From the NCBI GenBank assembly GCA_046329055.1, contig JAXLVK010000019.1, forward strand, positions 9,381-73,380: a stretch of DNA of 64,000 nt, written 5' to 3'. Below the pieces are notes generated by a model. The model worked only from the letters and a program-made list of their open reading frames with translations, did not search any database and was not told the DNA's origin. This document shows, piece by piece, positions 37,601-47,679 of the stretch. Every line of letters starts with the position of its first letter. Position 1 is the first letter of the stretch. Both the position numbers and the translations under genes were made by a program. The DNA comes from JADKCL01 sp046329055 (GTDB lineage Bacteria > Bacteroidota > Bacteroidia > J057 > JADKCL01).

Positions 37601-40600
37601 AGCCTAACGGTGCCCATTACCGTCTTCCCGATTCCGATCGCGCAGTTCAATGCGGCTCCTGACAGCGGTTGCCTCCCCTTGACGGTGACCATGACCAATA
37701 CCAGCACCACAGGCGGCACCTATGCCTGGAATTTCGGTGCAGGCGCGGCTCCGGCTACCAGCACGGCCTACAACCCGCCCGCCGTTGTTTACAGCACTCC
37801 GGGCATCAAGGTCATCACCCTGACGGTCACTCGAAATGGTTGCTCTGCGACCACGACAGACACGGTCATTGTGCGGCCGCGTCCCGTTGTTGCCTTCACG
37901 ACCACGCCCACAAGCGGTTGCTCTCCATTGACAGTCAGCTTCAACAATACCACAGCCACAGTTGGCGGGGAAACTTGGTCTTGGACATTTGGAGACGGTG
38001 GAACGAGCAATCTCCAGAATCCGCCGCCGCACGTCTATACCAATCCCGGCCCAGGGACGCTCATCCGCACCGTCAAACTCGTGGTGGACAATGGGTTCGG
38101 CTGTGCAGACAGTGTGACGCATACCGTCGCCATCTATCCCCTGCCCACAGCCGGCTTCAATAGCCCGTCGCAAGCCTGTGTGACCTTCCCGGTGCCATTC
38201 ACAAACACTTCCACGGGGGCGAATACCTTCAGCTGGACCTTCGGAGACGGCGGAACAAGCACGCAGACCAATCCCAGCCATACCTATACTGCAACGGGAA
38301 CCTATACCGTCACGTTGATCTCGAGCACTGCATTTGGCTGCCGCGACACGGTCACGAATACCATCCAACTGGACACGATTCCTGACGCGCAGTGGGTGGC
38401 GGATACGGTCTGCATCGGCAATCCGACGTCTTTCACCGACCTGAGCGCAGGCAGCCCGATCAGTTGGGCATGGACTTTTGGGGATGGCGGGACCTCGACT
38501 TTGCAAAATCCGCAACATAGTTATGCTGCTCCGGGCACCTATTCCGTGAAACTCAAGGTCTTCAATGGCTTTGGATGTCCGGATTCGTTGATTCGGCAAG
38601 TGGTGGTCAATCCTGTTCCGGTCGCCAATTTCAGTGCACCCCCGGTCTGCTTCGGCATGCCCTCCATTTTCACCAGCACCAGCACGGGTAGTCCCGTTTT
38701 GTTTGATTGGGACTTTGGGGATGGCAATACGGGCTCCACGGCCAATCCGACCCACGTCTATACGGCAGCCGGCACTTACAACGTCACACTCATCGTCTTC
38801 AGCGGGGTCGGATGCAGCGATACCATCACGCGGCAGGTCATCGTGAACCCCGTTCCGACCACGGATTTTGCTGCGGATACCGTTTGTTACCTGCTCAGCA
38901 CCACGTTCTCTGACCAAAGCCTAGGATCCCCGACATTCTGGAACTGGACGTTTGGGGATGGCGGCACCTCCACGATACAAAATCCAAGCCATGCCTATGC
39001 CGCTGCGGGGAGCTACACGGTGACATTGGTCTCTGGCTACACCGCGACGGGCTGCCGGGACACCATGGCCCATACCGTGATTGTCCATCCTCGCCCCGTT
39101 GCTGCATTCACCACAGGGCCGGTTTTGTTGAACGACACCACCCAATTCCAAGACCAAAGCACCAACACCCCGAATCAATGGGTCTGGGACTTCGGCGATG
39201 GGTACAATGACACGCAGCAAAATCCGACCCATGTCTATGGCAGCCCAACGACCTATACCGTTGGCCTTTGGGTGCAAAACGCCTTTGGTTGCGCCGATAG
39301 CACCACGCAAAACGTGACCGTCTATCCTCGCCCCGTCGCTGAATTTCAAACCGATAGCGTTTGCCAGAACCTCTGGACGACCTTCACGGACCTGAGCAAC
39401 TCCGCTGTCACTTGGCATTATGACCTTGGCGACGGCGACACCTCGAACCTTGCCTCTCCAACCCACCTCTACACGAATGCAGGCACATTCACAGTGACCC
39501 AAATCGTTTGGAACGTATTTGGCTGCACCGATACCATCCTGCATCCCGTGATCGTGGACAGCCTCCCGGTCGCCGAATTCGCCTCCGATACCAGTTGCTT
39601 CGGATTTGCCAACCAATTCAATGACCTGAGCGCGGCCAATGCTGCCGGGATGAACTGGAATTGGGATTTTGGGGACACGCTGGGGGTGAGTACGCAGCAA
39701 AATCCGGCCTATATCTACGGCGATTCGGGGACATACACCGTCACGCTCATTGTCCAGAACAGCTGGGGCTGCGGCGACACCGTTTCGCATACCGCTGTCG
39801 TTTATCCGATTCCGATTGCAGGATGGGTGAATCCGACGGCATGTGCACGCAACGTGGTCCAGTTCACGGATACATCCACGAGTTCGCCGACCCAATGGTG
39901 GTGGGATTTTGGGGATGGATCGCCCGTGGACACAACGCAGAACCCGAGCCATGTCTATGCTGTTGGCGGCTCCTACACGGTCACGCTGATCGCCGGAAAC
40001 CCAGAAGGATGTATGGACACCGCAGTGCTCGCGATCCCGGTTTACACCGTTCCAGTTCCTGCATTCACCAACGACACCGTCTGCCAAGGCAATGCGACCC
40101 AATTCGTGAATGGCAGCACCGATCCGAATCCCATGAGTTACCTCTGGAGCTTTGGGGATGGGAACAGTTCTCCATTGCAGGATCCGCAGTACATCTATCC
40201 GGACTCCGGATGGTACACGGTGCGGCTGGTCACTTCAAACGTCTATGGTTGCCATGACAGCATTTTCCATGATGTGTATGTGGCGCCCATGCCCGCGGTG
40301 GACATCCTTGCGGATACCGTTTGCCTCGGGCAGCCGACTTCCCTGAATGGGCAGACAAGCCCCTTTGTGACACAATGGGCATGGGACTTCGGAGATGGGA
40401 ATACGAGCAACCTTCAGAATGCCATTCACACCTTCGGGACACCTGGGAATCAGACGGTTTCGCTCTCAGTGAATACAGCATTTGGCTGTACTGGAAGCAT
40501 CACCCGGAACATCTTCGTGGAGATTGCACCCGTCGCCAATTTCGACTTCTCGCAGTTACATTGTGCAGGGACGGACATCCAATTCAACAACCTGACCTTC

Positions 40601-41539
40601 GGAAACGGGGCTTTGATGAACTGGACATTTGGGGATGGAGGCACGAGCAATCAGGCTTCTCCGGCCTATACCTACTCGGCTCCGGGAAATTATTCGGTGA
40701 CCTTGATTGCAAGCAGCAGCAACGGTTGCGCCGACACGGTGAGCAGTCCCTTGGTGGTGCATGACCTGCCACAAGCCGCATTCCTGGCAGATACAGTTTG
40801 CCTTGGCGGCCCCACGCAGTTTACCGACGCGAGCGCGGGAGACAGCTTGGACGCTTGGTTCTGGGACTTTGGCAACAACAGCAACACGGCTTATGGTCAA
40901 ACGCCAGGTTATGTCTATTATCCAAGCGCAGACACGTTTGCCGTCAGCCTGATTGTCACCAACATTTGGGGCTGCACCGATACCACGCAGGGCAATATCC
41001 TGGTCACCCCATTGGCCGTGGCGGCGTTTAGCAGCAATCCCACGCTCCCGGCGCAGCTTGAGCTCTACGAAGGCACTGTCCAGTTCACCAACCAAAGCCA
41101 ATTTGCCGATGGCTGGGTCTGGGATTTCGGAGACGGAGACACGAGTTCCGTGCTATCGCCGAGCCATACCTATACCAATTTCGGGGAATACTGCGTGACC
41201 TTGGCGGTTTGGAGCATCGGCGGGTGCGTGGACACGGTGCGAGCCTGCAACTTGGTGATCCTCGCAGGTGTGCCGGACATCCCCAACACCTTCAGTCCCA
41301 ATGGCGATGGGGTCAACGATGTCTTCGAAATCCGAAACATCGATGCCTTCCCTGACAATACCCTTGAGGTCTTCAACCGTTGGGGCAACAAGGTGTATGA
41401 GAAGGACAAGTACCACAACGAATGGGATGGCCGGAACTGGAAAAACGACCAAGTGCTGCCCGACGGGGCGTACTTCTTCGTCTTCAAACCGGGACCGGAG
41501 ATGGATGAGATTGTCGGCGACGTGGTGATTTTCAGATAA
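34687..41539 (+). CDS. Giant multi-PKD gliding/adhesion-type protein with T9SS type B sorting domain; one nonsense codon and one frameshift
   Basis: Joined frames give about 2,280 residues. A signal-like start (LHSRWLWLAVFTLLGMSGLRG) is followed by about 25 PKD or PKD-like beta-sandwich domains, each with a W-x-F-G-D-G core (for example WNFGDGQTS and WDFGDGDTS). It ends in the gliding-motility-associated type B sorting domain (IPNTFSPNGDGVNDVFEI ... EVFNRWGNKVYEKDKYHNEW ... YFFVFKPG). It would be secreted by T9SS and displayed on the cell surface, possibly as an adhesin, though the ligand is unknown. An in-frame TAG at 35506-35508 sits where PKD domains carry Tyr (GTY-TVT), and an indel near 36272 breaks TATGNNPVIHT. 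The downstream 5.3 kb is fully open. Directly after it come PorP/SprF and OmpA genes, its probable secretion and anchoring partners. Confidence 0.85.
36660..38190 (+). repeat. Three tandem 510-bp units inside the PKD gene (two PKD domains each)
   Basis: Near-identical stretches, for example GGCATCAAG near 36782, 37292 and 37802, repeat every 510 bases. Each unit pairs a WNFGAG-type PKD domain with a WSWTFGDGGTSN-type one. Units 2 and 3 are the most alike, which points to recent duplication. Confidence 0.75.
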
Positions 41540-41601
41540 GAGACAGGTAATAGGTGACAGATGATAGTGGACAGTTGACAGTTGATGAAAGGAATTTTGG
41601 G

Positions 41602-42582
41602 ATGGGAAATCGAATAGAACATCGAATTTGGAGGCTCGGGAATCGAATCGGGCTGGCTTGTGTTTGGATTTGCTTGTTGGCGTTGCCTTTCGAATTGCAG
41701 GGGCAGCAAGATGCGATGTACAGCCAATACATGTTCAATGGCATGGCTGTGAATCCGGCTTATGCGGGCAGCCGGGACGTGCTGAGCATCACGGGATTGT
41801 TCCGCGCCCAATGGCTGAATGTGCCGGGAGCGCCTGTGACACAAAACCTTGCGATCCATTCCCCCTCCAGAAATGGTCGGTACGGCTTCGGCCTGAATTT
41901 GGTCAATGACCACATCAGCTACCTCGGACAGACATGGGTCAATGGCCTGTTTGCCTACCGCATCCCTACGAAACGTGGCAAGCTCGCCCTCGGGCTGCAA
42001 GGCGCTTTCAGCCATTACCGCATCAATTGGAACGAAGCCTACCTGATCAATCCCAATGACCAAATCCTCAGCACGCATGGCCGCAGCCTCTTCCTGCCCA
42101 ACGTCGGATTTGGCATTTACTACAACGAAAAGAACTGGTTTGCAGGGGCATCCGCGCCGCACCTGTTGGTGAATTCGCTCAATACTGCCCGTCCGGGCGT
42201 CGGTCTTGGGCAAAGCACGCAGAATCTGGCGATCCTGTCCCGGCATTTCTTCCTTTGGGGAGGCGTGGCATTGCCGCTGAGCAGCGATGTCGTTTTCCGG
42301 CCCACGGTTTTGATGAAATATGTGCAAGCCGCCCCGATCGAATTCGACCTCACGGCCCATTTCATTTTCAAATCGAAGTTTTGGGCGGGCGCGAGCTTCC
42401 GGACCCGGGACGGCATCCTGGGCATGTTGCAATACCAATTCACCAAGCAGCTTTTGGGCGGATACGCTTACGATTTCCCATTCACGAGCCTCGGAAGATT
42501 CACGTCGGGGACGCATGAATTGATGCTGCGGTACGAATTCAGTTTTGGAGGCGAGGCAGTGAGAAGCCCTCGGTTTTTTTGA
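41602..42582 (+). CDS. PorP/SprF-family type IX secretion membrane protein
   Basis: About 326 residues. The ATG at 41602 starts a stretch ending in a signal (LACVWICLLALPFELQGQQ), then the family hallmark DAMYSQYMFNGMAVNPAYAGSRD. The rest alternates beta-strands of an outer-membrane barrel and ends YEFSFGG. PorP/SprF proteins often sit beside a type B T9SS substrate and help export or anchor it. Here the giant PKD gene ends 62 bases upstream. The spacer carries dispersed CAGTTGACAGTTGA repeats. Its stop overlaps an ATG of the next gene (ATGA at 42579-42582). Confidence 0.9.
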   Translation: MGNRIEHRIWRLGNRIGLACVWICLLALPFELQGQQDAMYSQYMFNGMAVNPAYAGSRDVLSITGLFRAQWLNVPGAPVTQNLAIHSPSRNGRYGFGLNLVNDHISYLGQTWVNGLFAYRIPTKRGKLALGLQGAFSHYRINWNEAYLINPNDQILSTHGRSLFLPNVGFGIYYNEKNWFAGASAPHLLVNSLNTARPGVGLGQSTQNLAILSRHFFLWGGVALPLSSDVVFRPTVLMKYVQAAPIEFDLTAHFIFKSKFWAGASFRTRDGILGMLQYQFTKQLLGGYAYDFPFTSLGRFTSGTHELMLRYEFSFGGEAVRSPRFF

Positions 42583-42661
42583 TGAGAGAAAGGAAGTACG
42601 GGTCGAATATGCGGGAATTCAATACCAATAGCTCCGTTTTTGACCAAGGCAAAGCCGAATT

Positions 42662-42739
42662 GATGAGAGATGAGGGTGGAGGGAGGAGAGTTTCCATGCC
42701 CGAAAAGTCACTCTCCACCCTCATCTCCCATCTCTCATC
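42662..42739. repeat. Imperfect inverted repeat at the 5' end of the OmpA gene
   Basis: GATGAGAGATGAGGGTGGAG (42662-42681) is mirrored at 42713-42739 with a 7-base insertion in one arm. The sequence resembles the TCATCTCTCATC repeats at 15880-16310. It spans the likely start (42696), so a hairpin could affect translation, or the repeat may have displaced the original start region. Confidence 0.55.
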
Positions 42740-45226
42740 CAAAACCGCAACACTGGTAGGCGCAACAGTCGCCATCCTTCTGCTCACCTTCGCAAGCATT
42801 CGCGCCCAAAGTCCAACCCTTGTCAAAGCCGACGAATGCTACAACCGCTTGGCCTACGCGACAGCCATCCCGCTGTATCAGAAGGCTTTGCAAAAAGGAT
42901 TTGAACCCGAAGCCGTCATTCGCCTAGCCGATTGCTACCGCCTCACGAACAATTATCCTAAGGCTGCAGAATGGTACCGGAAGGTGATGCAACTGCAAAG
43001 CCGATTTTCATGAAAAGGATGGCTTTCTGGTCTTTCACCCAAAGGGATCACAAGGCGCTCGCGAGCAGTTCGCGCAATACGCCCAACTCGAACCCAACGA
43101 TCCCCCGGGACGGGGAATTCGTGGCTGCATTGGACGACCTGCTGCCTTCCTTGCTCAAGGATTCGGCCATGGTCAGCATCGAAAAATTGCCGTTCAATTC
43201 ACCTGCGGCGGATTTTGGGGCGTTCCCTTATGAGGGCGGCGTGGTCTTTGCGAGCAGCCGGAACAATAGCGCTCCGCTCCGGCAGGACTTCGAATGGATG
43301 CAGCAGCCCTATTTGGACCTCTTCCATGTGGCCAAGGATTCCACAAAAGGCTGGCGCAAGCCCGAACTACTGCCTGCCGCCATCAATACCCGCTACCACG
43401 AGAGCAACTTTTTCATGGTTCCGGGTGGCAATCAGGCCGTTTTCACGCGAAATGACTTCTTCGAGACACGACAAGGGCAAAAACATGCAGGAGTAATCCT
43501 CTTGCAGACCTACTTCGCGGAAATGAAGGGGCTGGAGGTCGGGGAAATCACGCCATTTGCCTGGAACAACCACGAATACAGCGTGGGACACGCCTGTGTT
43601 TCATCGGACGGCAGCAAGATGTACCTCGTCTCAGACATGCCCGGCGGTCAGGGCGGCAAGGACATTTATGTCAGTACCCGTCAAGGCTCAGGGTGGTCGC
43701 AACCCCGCAACCTCGGTGCTCCCGTCAATACACTCGGCGACGAAATGTTTCCCTACCTCCACAGCGACGGAACCCTCTATTTTGCCTCAAATGGTCATCC
43801 CGGGCTCGGGCATTTGGACATTTTCAAGGCCAAACTCGATGAGCCGGAGGTCAAGATCCGCAACCTCGGCTACCCCATCAATTCGCCCTTTGATGACTTC
43901 GCATTCTTGCTGGAATCCGATGGCGCAAACGGCTACCTGAGCAGCAACCGCACGGGCGGCATGGGCGACGATGACATCTATCGGTTCAAAATCGAAGGCG
44001 TCCGCGTAGAGATCATCGTTCGGGACAAGAACGCGAAGCTGCCCATTGAAAACGCCAAAATCCGGGTGATGGATGAGGGCACGGGCAGTCCAACTATATC
44101 ACCGACAGCACGGGCCGCATCCTGTTCACGACAGCCGCAAATCGCGACTTTGATGGCCTTGTGACAACCACGGAATTTGACCCAGTCAAACTGCCAATGA
44201 GCACGGTGACGCAGTCTGGTCAGACCTTTTTCCAGTACATCGTCGAGCTTTACAATCCGCCTGCGATCTCCGCCGTGGTGATCGATGCCCGGACCAGGAG
44301 CGCCTGCCGGTTCCCACCTCTTCATCAACATCGCCAACAAGGACAGCACTCTCCGCGTCGCCGATAGAAATGGTCGCTTCGCGATCAAATTGAGCAGAAA
44401 GCGACTACGACCTGATCGTCACGCATCCCGGCTACCTGACCTTACATCACCGGGTCAGACTGAAATGACGCAGTACGACGGCGACACCGTGATCCCATTG
44501 GAGCTGGAAATGATCCGGCTCAATGAAGCCATTGTGCTCAAAAACATCCACTACGACTACGACAAGTGGTACATCCGCGACGATGCCATTCCGGACCTGC
44601 TGCATCTCTGCAAGTTGCTCGGGGATAACCCCTCCATCAAGATCGAACTGAGTTCGCATACCGACTGCAGAGGCAGCGATGAGTACAACCGCGTCCTCTC
44701 CAACAAGCGCGCATGGTCGGCGGCGGCCTTCTTGATCGAGCAGGGCATTGACAGCAGCCAAATCCTGCCCAATGGCTATGGGGAAACGCGGCTTGTAAAC
44801 GGCTGTGACGATGGGGTGGACTGCGACGAGGACAAGCATTTCGCCAACCGCCGGACGGAATTCGCCATCGTGGGATTTATCGGAGAGAATGGGCAAGCCA
44901 CCGTCCTCAAATCCGTTGCCGAGGACCCCACCGCCCCTCCAAAATATGTCCCCGAAGCCGGCCGCGAATGGTTCAGCAAGCCCACCCTACCCGATGCAGC
45001 CTACGGCAAAGGCCAATACCGCATCCTTGCAGGCAGCTTCGACCGGAAGCTGAACCGTGATGAATTGCGCCCCTTCTTCGAGTACGATGACAAGGTCGTC
45101 ATGGTCCAAACCGGCGGCCAATACCAGTACTTCGTCGGGGACTACAATACCTCCCAAGGCGCCGACCGCGCCATGCGACACCTCCGCACCTACGGCTGGA
45201 AGAACGCCATCGTAGTTGACAAGTGA
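42696..45226 (+). CDS. OmpA-family protein with PD40 beta-propeller, several frameshifts
   Basis: Joined frames give about 840 residues. The ATG at 42696 leads to the signal LVGATVAILLLTFASIRAQ; an earlier ATG at 42579 overlaps the PorP stop. First come TPR-like helices (ADECYNRLAYATAIPLYQ), then a WD40/PD40-type propeller (NHEYSVGHACVSSDGSKM, LYFASNGHPGLGHLDIFKAK and GYLSSNRTGGMGDDDIYRF). Next are carboxypeptidase-like repeats and an OmpA domain (IHYDYDKWYIRDDA, IELSSHTDCRGSDEYNRVLS and NRRTEFAIVG) that binds peptidoglycan. The end (QYRILAGSFDRKL ... QYFVGDYNTSQGADRAMRHL) looks like a SPOR-type domain. Indels fall near 43003, 43117, 44084, 44305, 44395 and 44460. The architecture matches T9SS anchoring proteins such as PorE-like OmpA proteins, working with the upstream PorP and PKD proteins. 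Confidence 0.82.
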
Positions 45227-45227
45227 C

Positions 45228-45274
45228 AGTTGACAGTGGATAAGGCCCAGAGTGTCAACTATCCACTGTCAACT
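45228..45274. terminator. Bidirectional terminator, 15-base perfect arms
   Basis: AGTTGACAGTGGATA (45228-45242) and TATCCACTGTCAACT (45260-45274) are exact reverse complements around a 17-base loop. It lies between the convergent OmpA (stop 45226) and 45287 genes. The arms are also the dispersed TTGACAGT repeat. Confidence 0.65.
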
Positions 45275-45286
45275 ATCACCTGAATT

Positions 45287-45862
45287 TTAGCGCTCGATTT
45301 CGATGAAGTATTGGCCTCGGTTGAAGCTCACTTCTCTTGGGGTGCGGAGGCCTGTGGTCCAGGTTGCGGGATCGAGCTTGAGGCTGACCCAGCGCTTCGG
45401 GTCGCGGTTCAGGGCGCCAGGATTCTGCACAGTCAATTCGGCGAGGCTCAATCGCTCCAATCGCTTGATGGTCAGCTGTGGAACCACCACATAAAGCCGG
45501 GTCATGTCCTCACTCACGTAGGTATCGCCAAGCGTCAGGTCCGTTCCCAGATGGACGATGGGACGTTGGTCGGCTTCCATGAATCCCTGCCCCGTCAGGA
45601 CCAGGATGAGGTCGCCTCGTTGCCCGATGGGACTGCCTTCCTTGGCCCGCACCCATTCAAATCCACTGACCTTGAGGTCAGCGACTTGCCGCAGCGGGAG
45701 GGCTGGCTCAGAGGACTTCCGGATTTCGAGGTTGTCTTCGGTGGTGCCTCGGTCGGCTGGCGAAGGGGTCGTTGTGGGCAATGCTTGCTGCGCGATGATG
45801 AACCCCGTCAGCATCAGGATCGCCGCAAAAACCACCACTGTATATTTAGACTTTTTGGTCAT
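45287..45862 (-). CDS. Membrane-anchored protein of unknown function
   Basis: A 191-residue protein with one N-terminal membrane segment (YTVVVFAAILMLTGFIIAQQ) and a disordered linker (LPTTTPSPADRGTT). A compact beta-rich domain follows (GDLILVLTGQGFMEADQRP and TLGDTYVSEDMTRLYVVVPQ). The last half has the feel of an IPT/TIG-like Ig fold, but no family is firmly recognised. Its promoter lies over the stop of the upstream hydrolase gene. Confidence 0.6.
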   Translation of the reverse strand: MTKKSKYTVVVFAAILMLTGFIIAQQALPTTTPSPADRGTTEDNLEIRKSSEPALPLRQVADLKVSGFEWVRAKEGSPIGQRGDLILVLTGQGFMEADQRPIVHLGTDLTLGDTYVSEDMTRLYVVVPQLTIKRLERLSLAELTVQNPGALNRDPKRWVSLKLDPATWTTGLRTPREVSFNRGQYFIEIER

Positions 45863-45870
45863 AACTCATT

Positions 45871-45901
45871 CAAATTTAATGCATTGAACATTGATTTTCA
45901 A
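45871..45901 (-). promoter_or_regulatory. Promoter TTG-N20-TAAATTTG upstream of the 45287 gene
   Basis: On the minus strand TTG (45901-45899) and TAAATTTG (45878-45871) are 20 bases apart. The -7 element ends 8 bases before the ATG, which predicts a very short leader. The -33 element overlaps the stop of the hydrolase gene. Confidence 0.5.
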
Positions 45902-47472
45902 TCAGCGAATTCCAGGTCCTCGATCTTGATGGCTCCCGTGGAATTCGTGAATCCGGCCACATTGGGGCGATTGAAGGAGAACTTGACGCTGACCACTTGA
46001 CTGAAATCGACGCCTACGAAATCCGTCTTGGGAATCCGGAAGCCGCGCATGATCTGCTTGAAATTGAACATGTCTCCAGCATCCAATGAGCCGGAAACGT
46101 CGGGATATTGCAGTCCGCCGAGGTAGTTGGAAATGGGCACGGTGCCTTGGTGTCCTGCTGCATCCGCGACGGTGACGTTGAGGTCCTTCTTGGTGTCAAG
46201 GGGATTCCATTCGTAAGGATGGACTTGGCTCATCCGGAAGCTCAGGAATCCGAATCCGCTGGCATTGGTGCTGGGAAAATTGAAGGTCAGGGCGTCGGTT
46301 CCCCCGTCCCAAGTGACATTCAATGCCGGACCGAAACTGTAATCGGGTGGATTGGACATGGTGAAATCCGTGAACAAGGGCAGTCCGGTGCCGACGTTGT
46401 TGCCATTCAGGTTATTGACTCCAGTCGTGCCAATCGGGCCGCCGTTGTCGATGCTGAGGAAATGCTCGTCGTAGTAGGTAAGGTAGTAGTCGATTCCATT
46501 CACGATGCGTGGGCTGCCCTGCAGGTATTTCGGCCAATTGAAGCGGTCGTAGGCACGGACATGGGTGTCAAACCAAGCATTGATCAGGCCCTTGGCCATC
46601 TGCTGATGCTGTTCCCTTGAGATTTCATTGGCTTCGAAGGGGTAAGTGATGTTGTCGGTGAAATGGAAATGGTTGGCGCCATAGATTTCGACCAGCTCCT
46701 TGGGCGCCGTGCGCGTGCCACGAGACCAAATATCCGGCCCTTGGCCTTCGATGAGGTCGCCGTCCCATGATCCATAGATGCTCAGGTGCGGAATCGAAGC
46801 CGTCAAGGCATCTGTCCCAAAATTCACCGGGGAGATGGTCGCGAGCGCCTTGATCGGGCGGTTGCGGTGGGTGCTGTTGTAGTTGCAGGCGTAGATCGCC
46901 CCTCCCCCGCCCCGGCTATGCCCGATGAGCGCGATCTTCGTGGTATCGATGCGGTGGTAGAATGGACTCGCGGGCGTCCGGCATTCCTTGGCCATGTATT
47001 CGATCGCATGAAGCATCAATTCTCCCCGGTGCGGAATCCCCCATTCGAAGCCGTTTTGCAGGGAATTCACCACGTCCAGGTTCACCGAAATGCAGATGTA
47101 GCCCCATGAGGCCAAGTGGTCCATGAGGTTGGACATCCCCAGGTAGTTGTTGGGGACGCCGAGCGGGTAGCGGCCATGTCCGAAGACGACGAGCGGATGC
47201 AGGGTTGAGTCGAATTTGACGCAGTTGGTGTCAAGGGTGGAGTGGTAAACGCGGGCCCTGAACTCCACGGGGGAGAGCATGCCGGGCGCGTCCACGAAGG
47301 TGTAGCTTTGCCCTGCGGGGACGTCCCAAGTGCAAACCTTGCCGATGAAGCTCTGCTTGGGATTGCAACCCTTGCAGCCGAAGATGAATAGACAGATGGC
47401 AAACGCGAGCACGCCATAGGTGCTACCAAAGCGTTTGCGCCCGTTGGACGGGGGCAAAAAACTGATTCTCAT
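45898..47472 (-). CDS. Secreted alpha/beta hydrolase (lipase/chlorophyllase-like) lipoprotein
   Basis: A 524-residue protein. The N-terminus has a lipoprotein-like signal (GVLAFAICLFIFGCKGC). The alpha/beta hydrolase core shows LVVFGHGRYPLG, KIALIGHSRGGGGAIYA with the nucleophilic serine, IPHLSIYGSWDGDL with the Asp, and EIYGANHFHF with the likely His. The triad is therefore complete. The last 180 residues (FTMSNPPDYSFGPALNVTW ... VKFSFNRPNVAGFT) form a beta-sandwich resembling a carbohydrate-binding module. The enzyme probably hydrolyses esters on a polymer or lipid at the cell surface; the substrate is unknown. Confidence 0.78.
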   Translation of the reverse strand: MRISFLPPSNGRKRFGSTYGVLAFAICLFIFGCKGCNPKQSFIGKVCTWDVPAGQSYTFVDAPGMLSPVEFRARVYHSTLDTNCVKFDSTLHPLVVFGHGRYPLGVPNNYLGMSNLMDHLASWGYICISVNLDVVNSLQNGFEWGIPHRGELMLHAIEYMAKECRTPASPFYHRIDTTKIALIGHSRGGGGAIYACNYNSTHRNRPIKALATISPVNFGTDALTASIPHLSIYGSWDGDLIEGQGPDIWSRGTRTAPKELVEIYGANHFHFTDNITYPFEANEISREQHQQMAKGLINAWFDTHVRAYDRFNWPKYLQGSPRIVNGIDYYLTYYDEHFLSIDNGGPIGTTGVNNLNGNNVGTGLPLFTDFTMSNPPDYSFGPALNVTWDGGTDALTFNFPSTNASGFGFLSFRMSQVHPYEWNPLDTKKDLNVTVADAAGHQGTVPISNYLGGLQYPDVSGSLDAGDMFNFKQIMRGFRIPKTDFVGVDFSQVVSVKFSFNRPNVAGFTNSTGAIKIEDLEFAD

Positions 47473-47679
47473 GCAATTCGCAGTGATGTAAGAGGGTGAC
47501 GTCTCGATCTACTATACGGTTTGCCAATCTATCATCTTTTCGTTCCAATTCCTAAACCGGGGAATGCGCCTCAGTTGCCCACAGGTAAGGATTTTCGAAA
47601 ACTAATGCTAATTTTAGCCTTGACCGAGGCAGTTGGAAGGCCCCGGAAATTGTCCTTCGATTCGTTAACCAACTTGACT

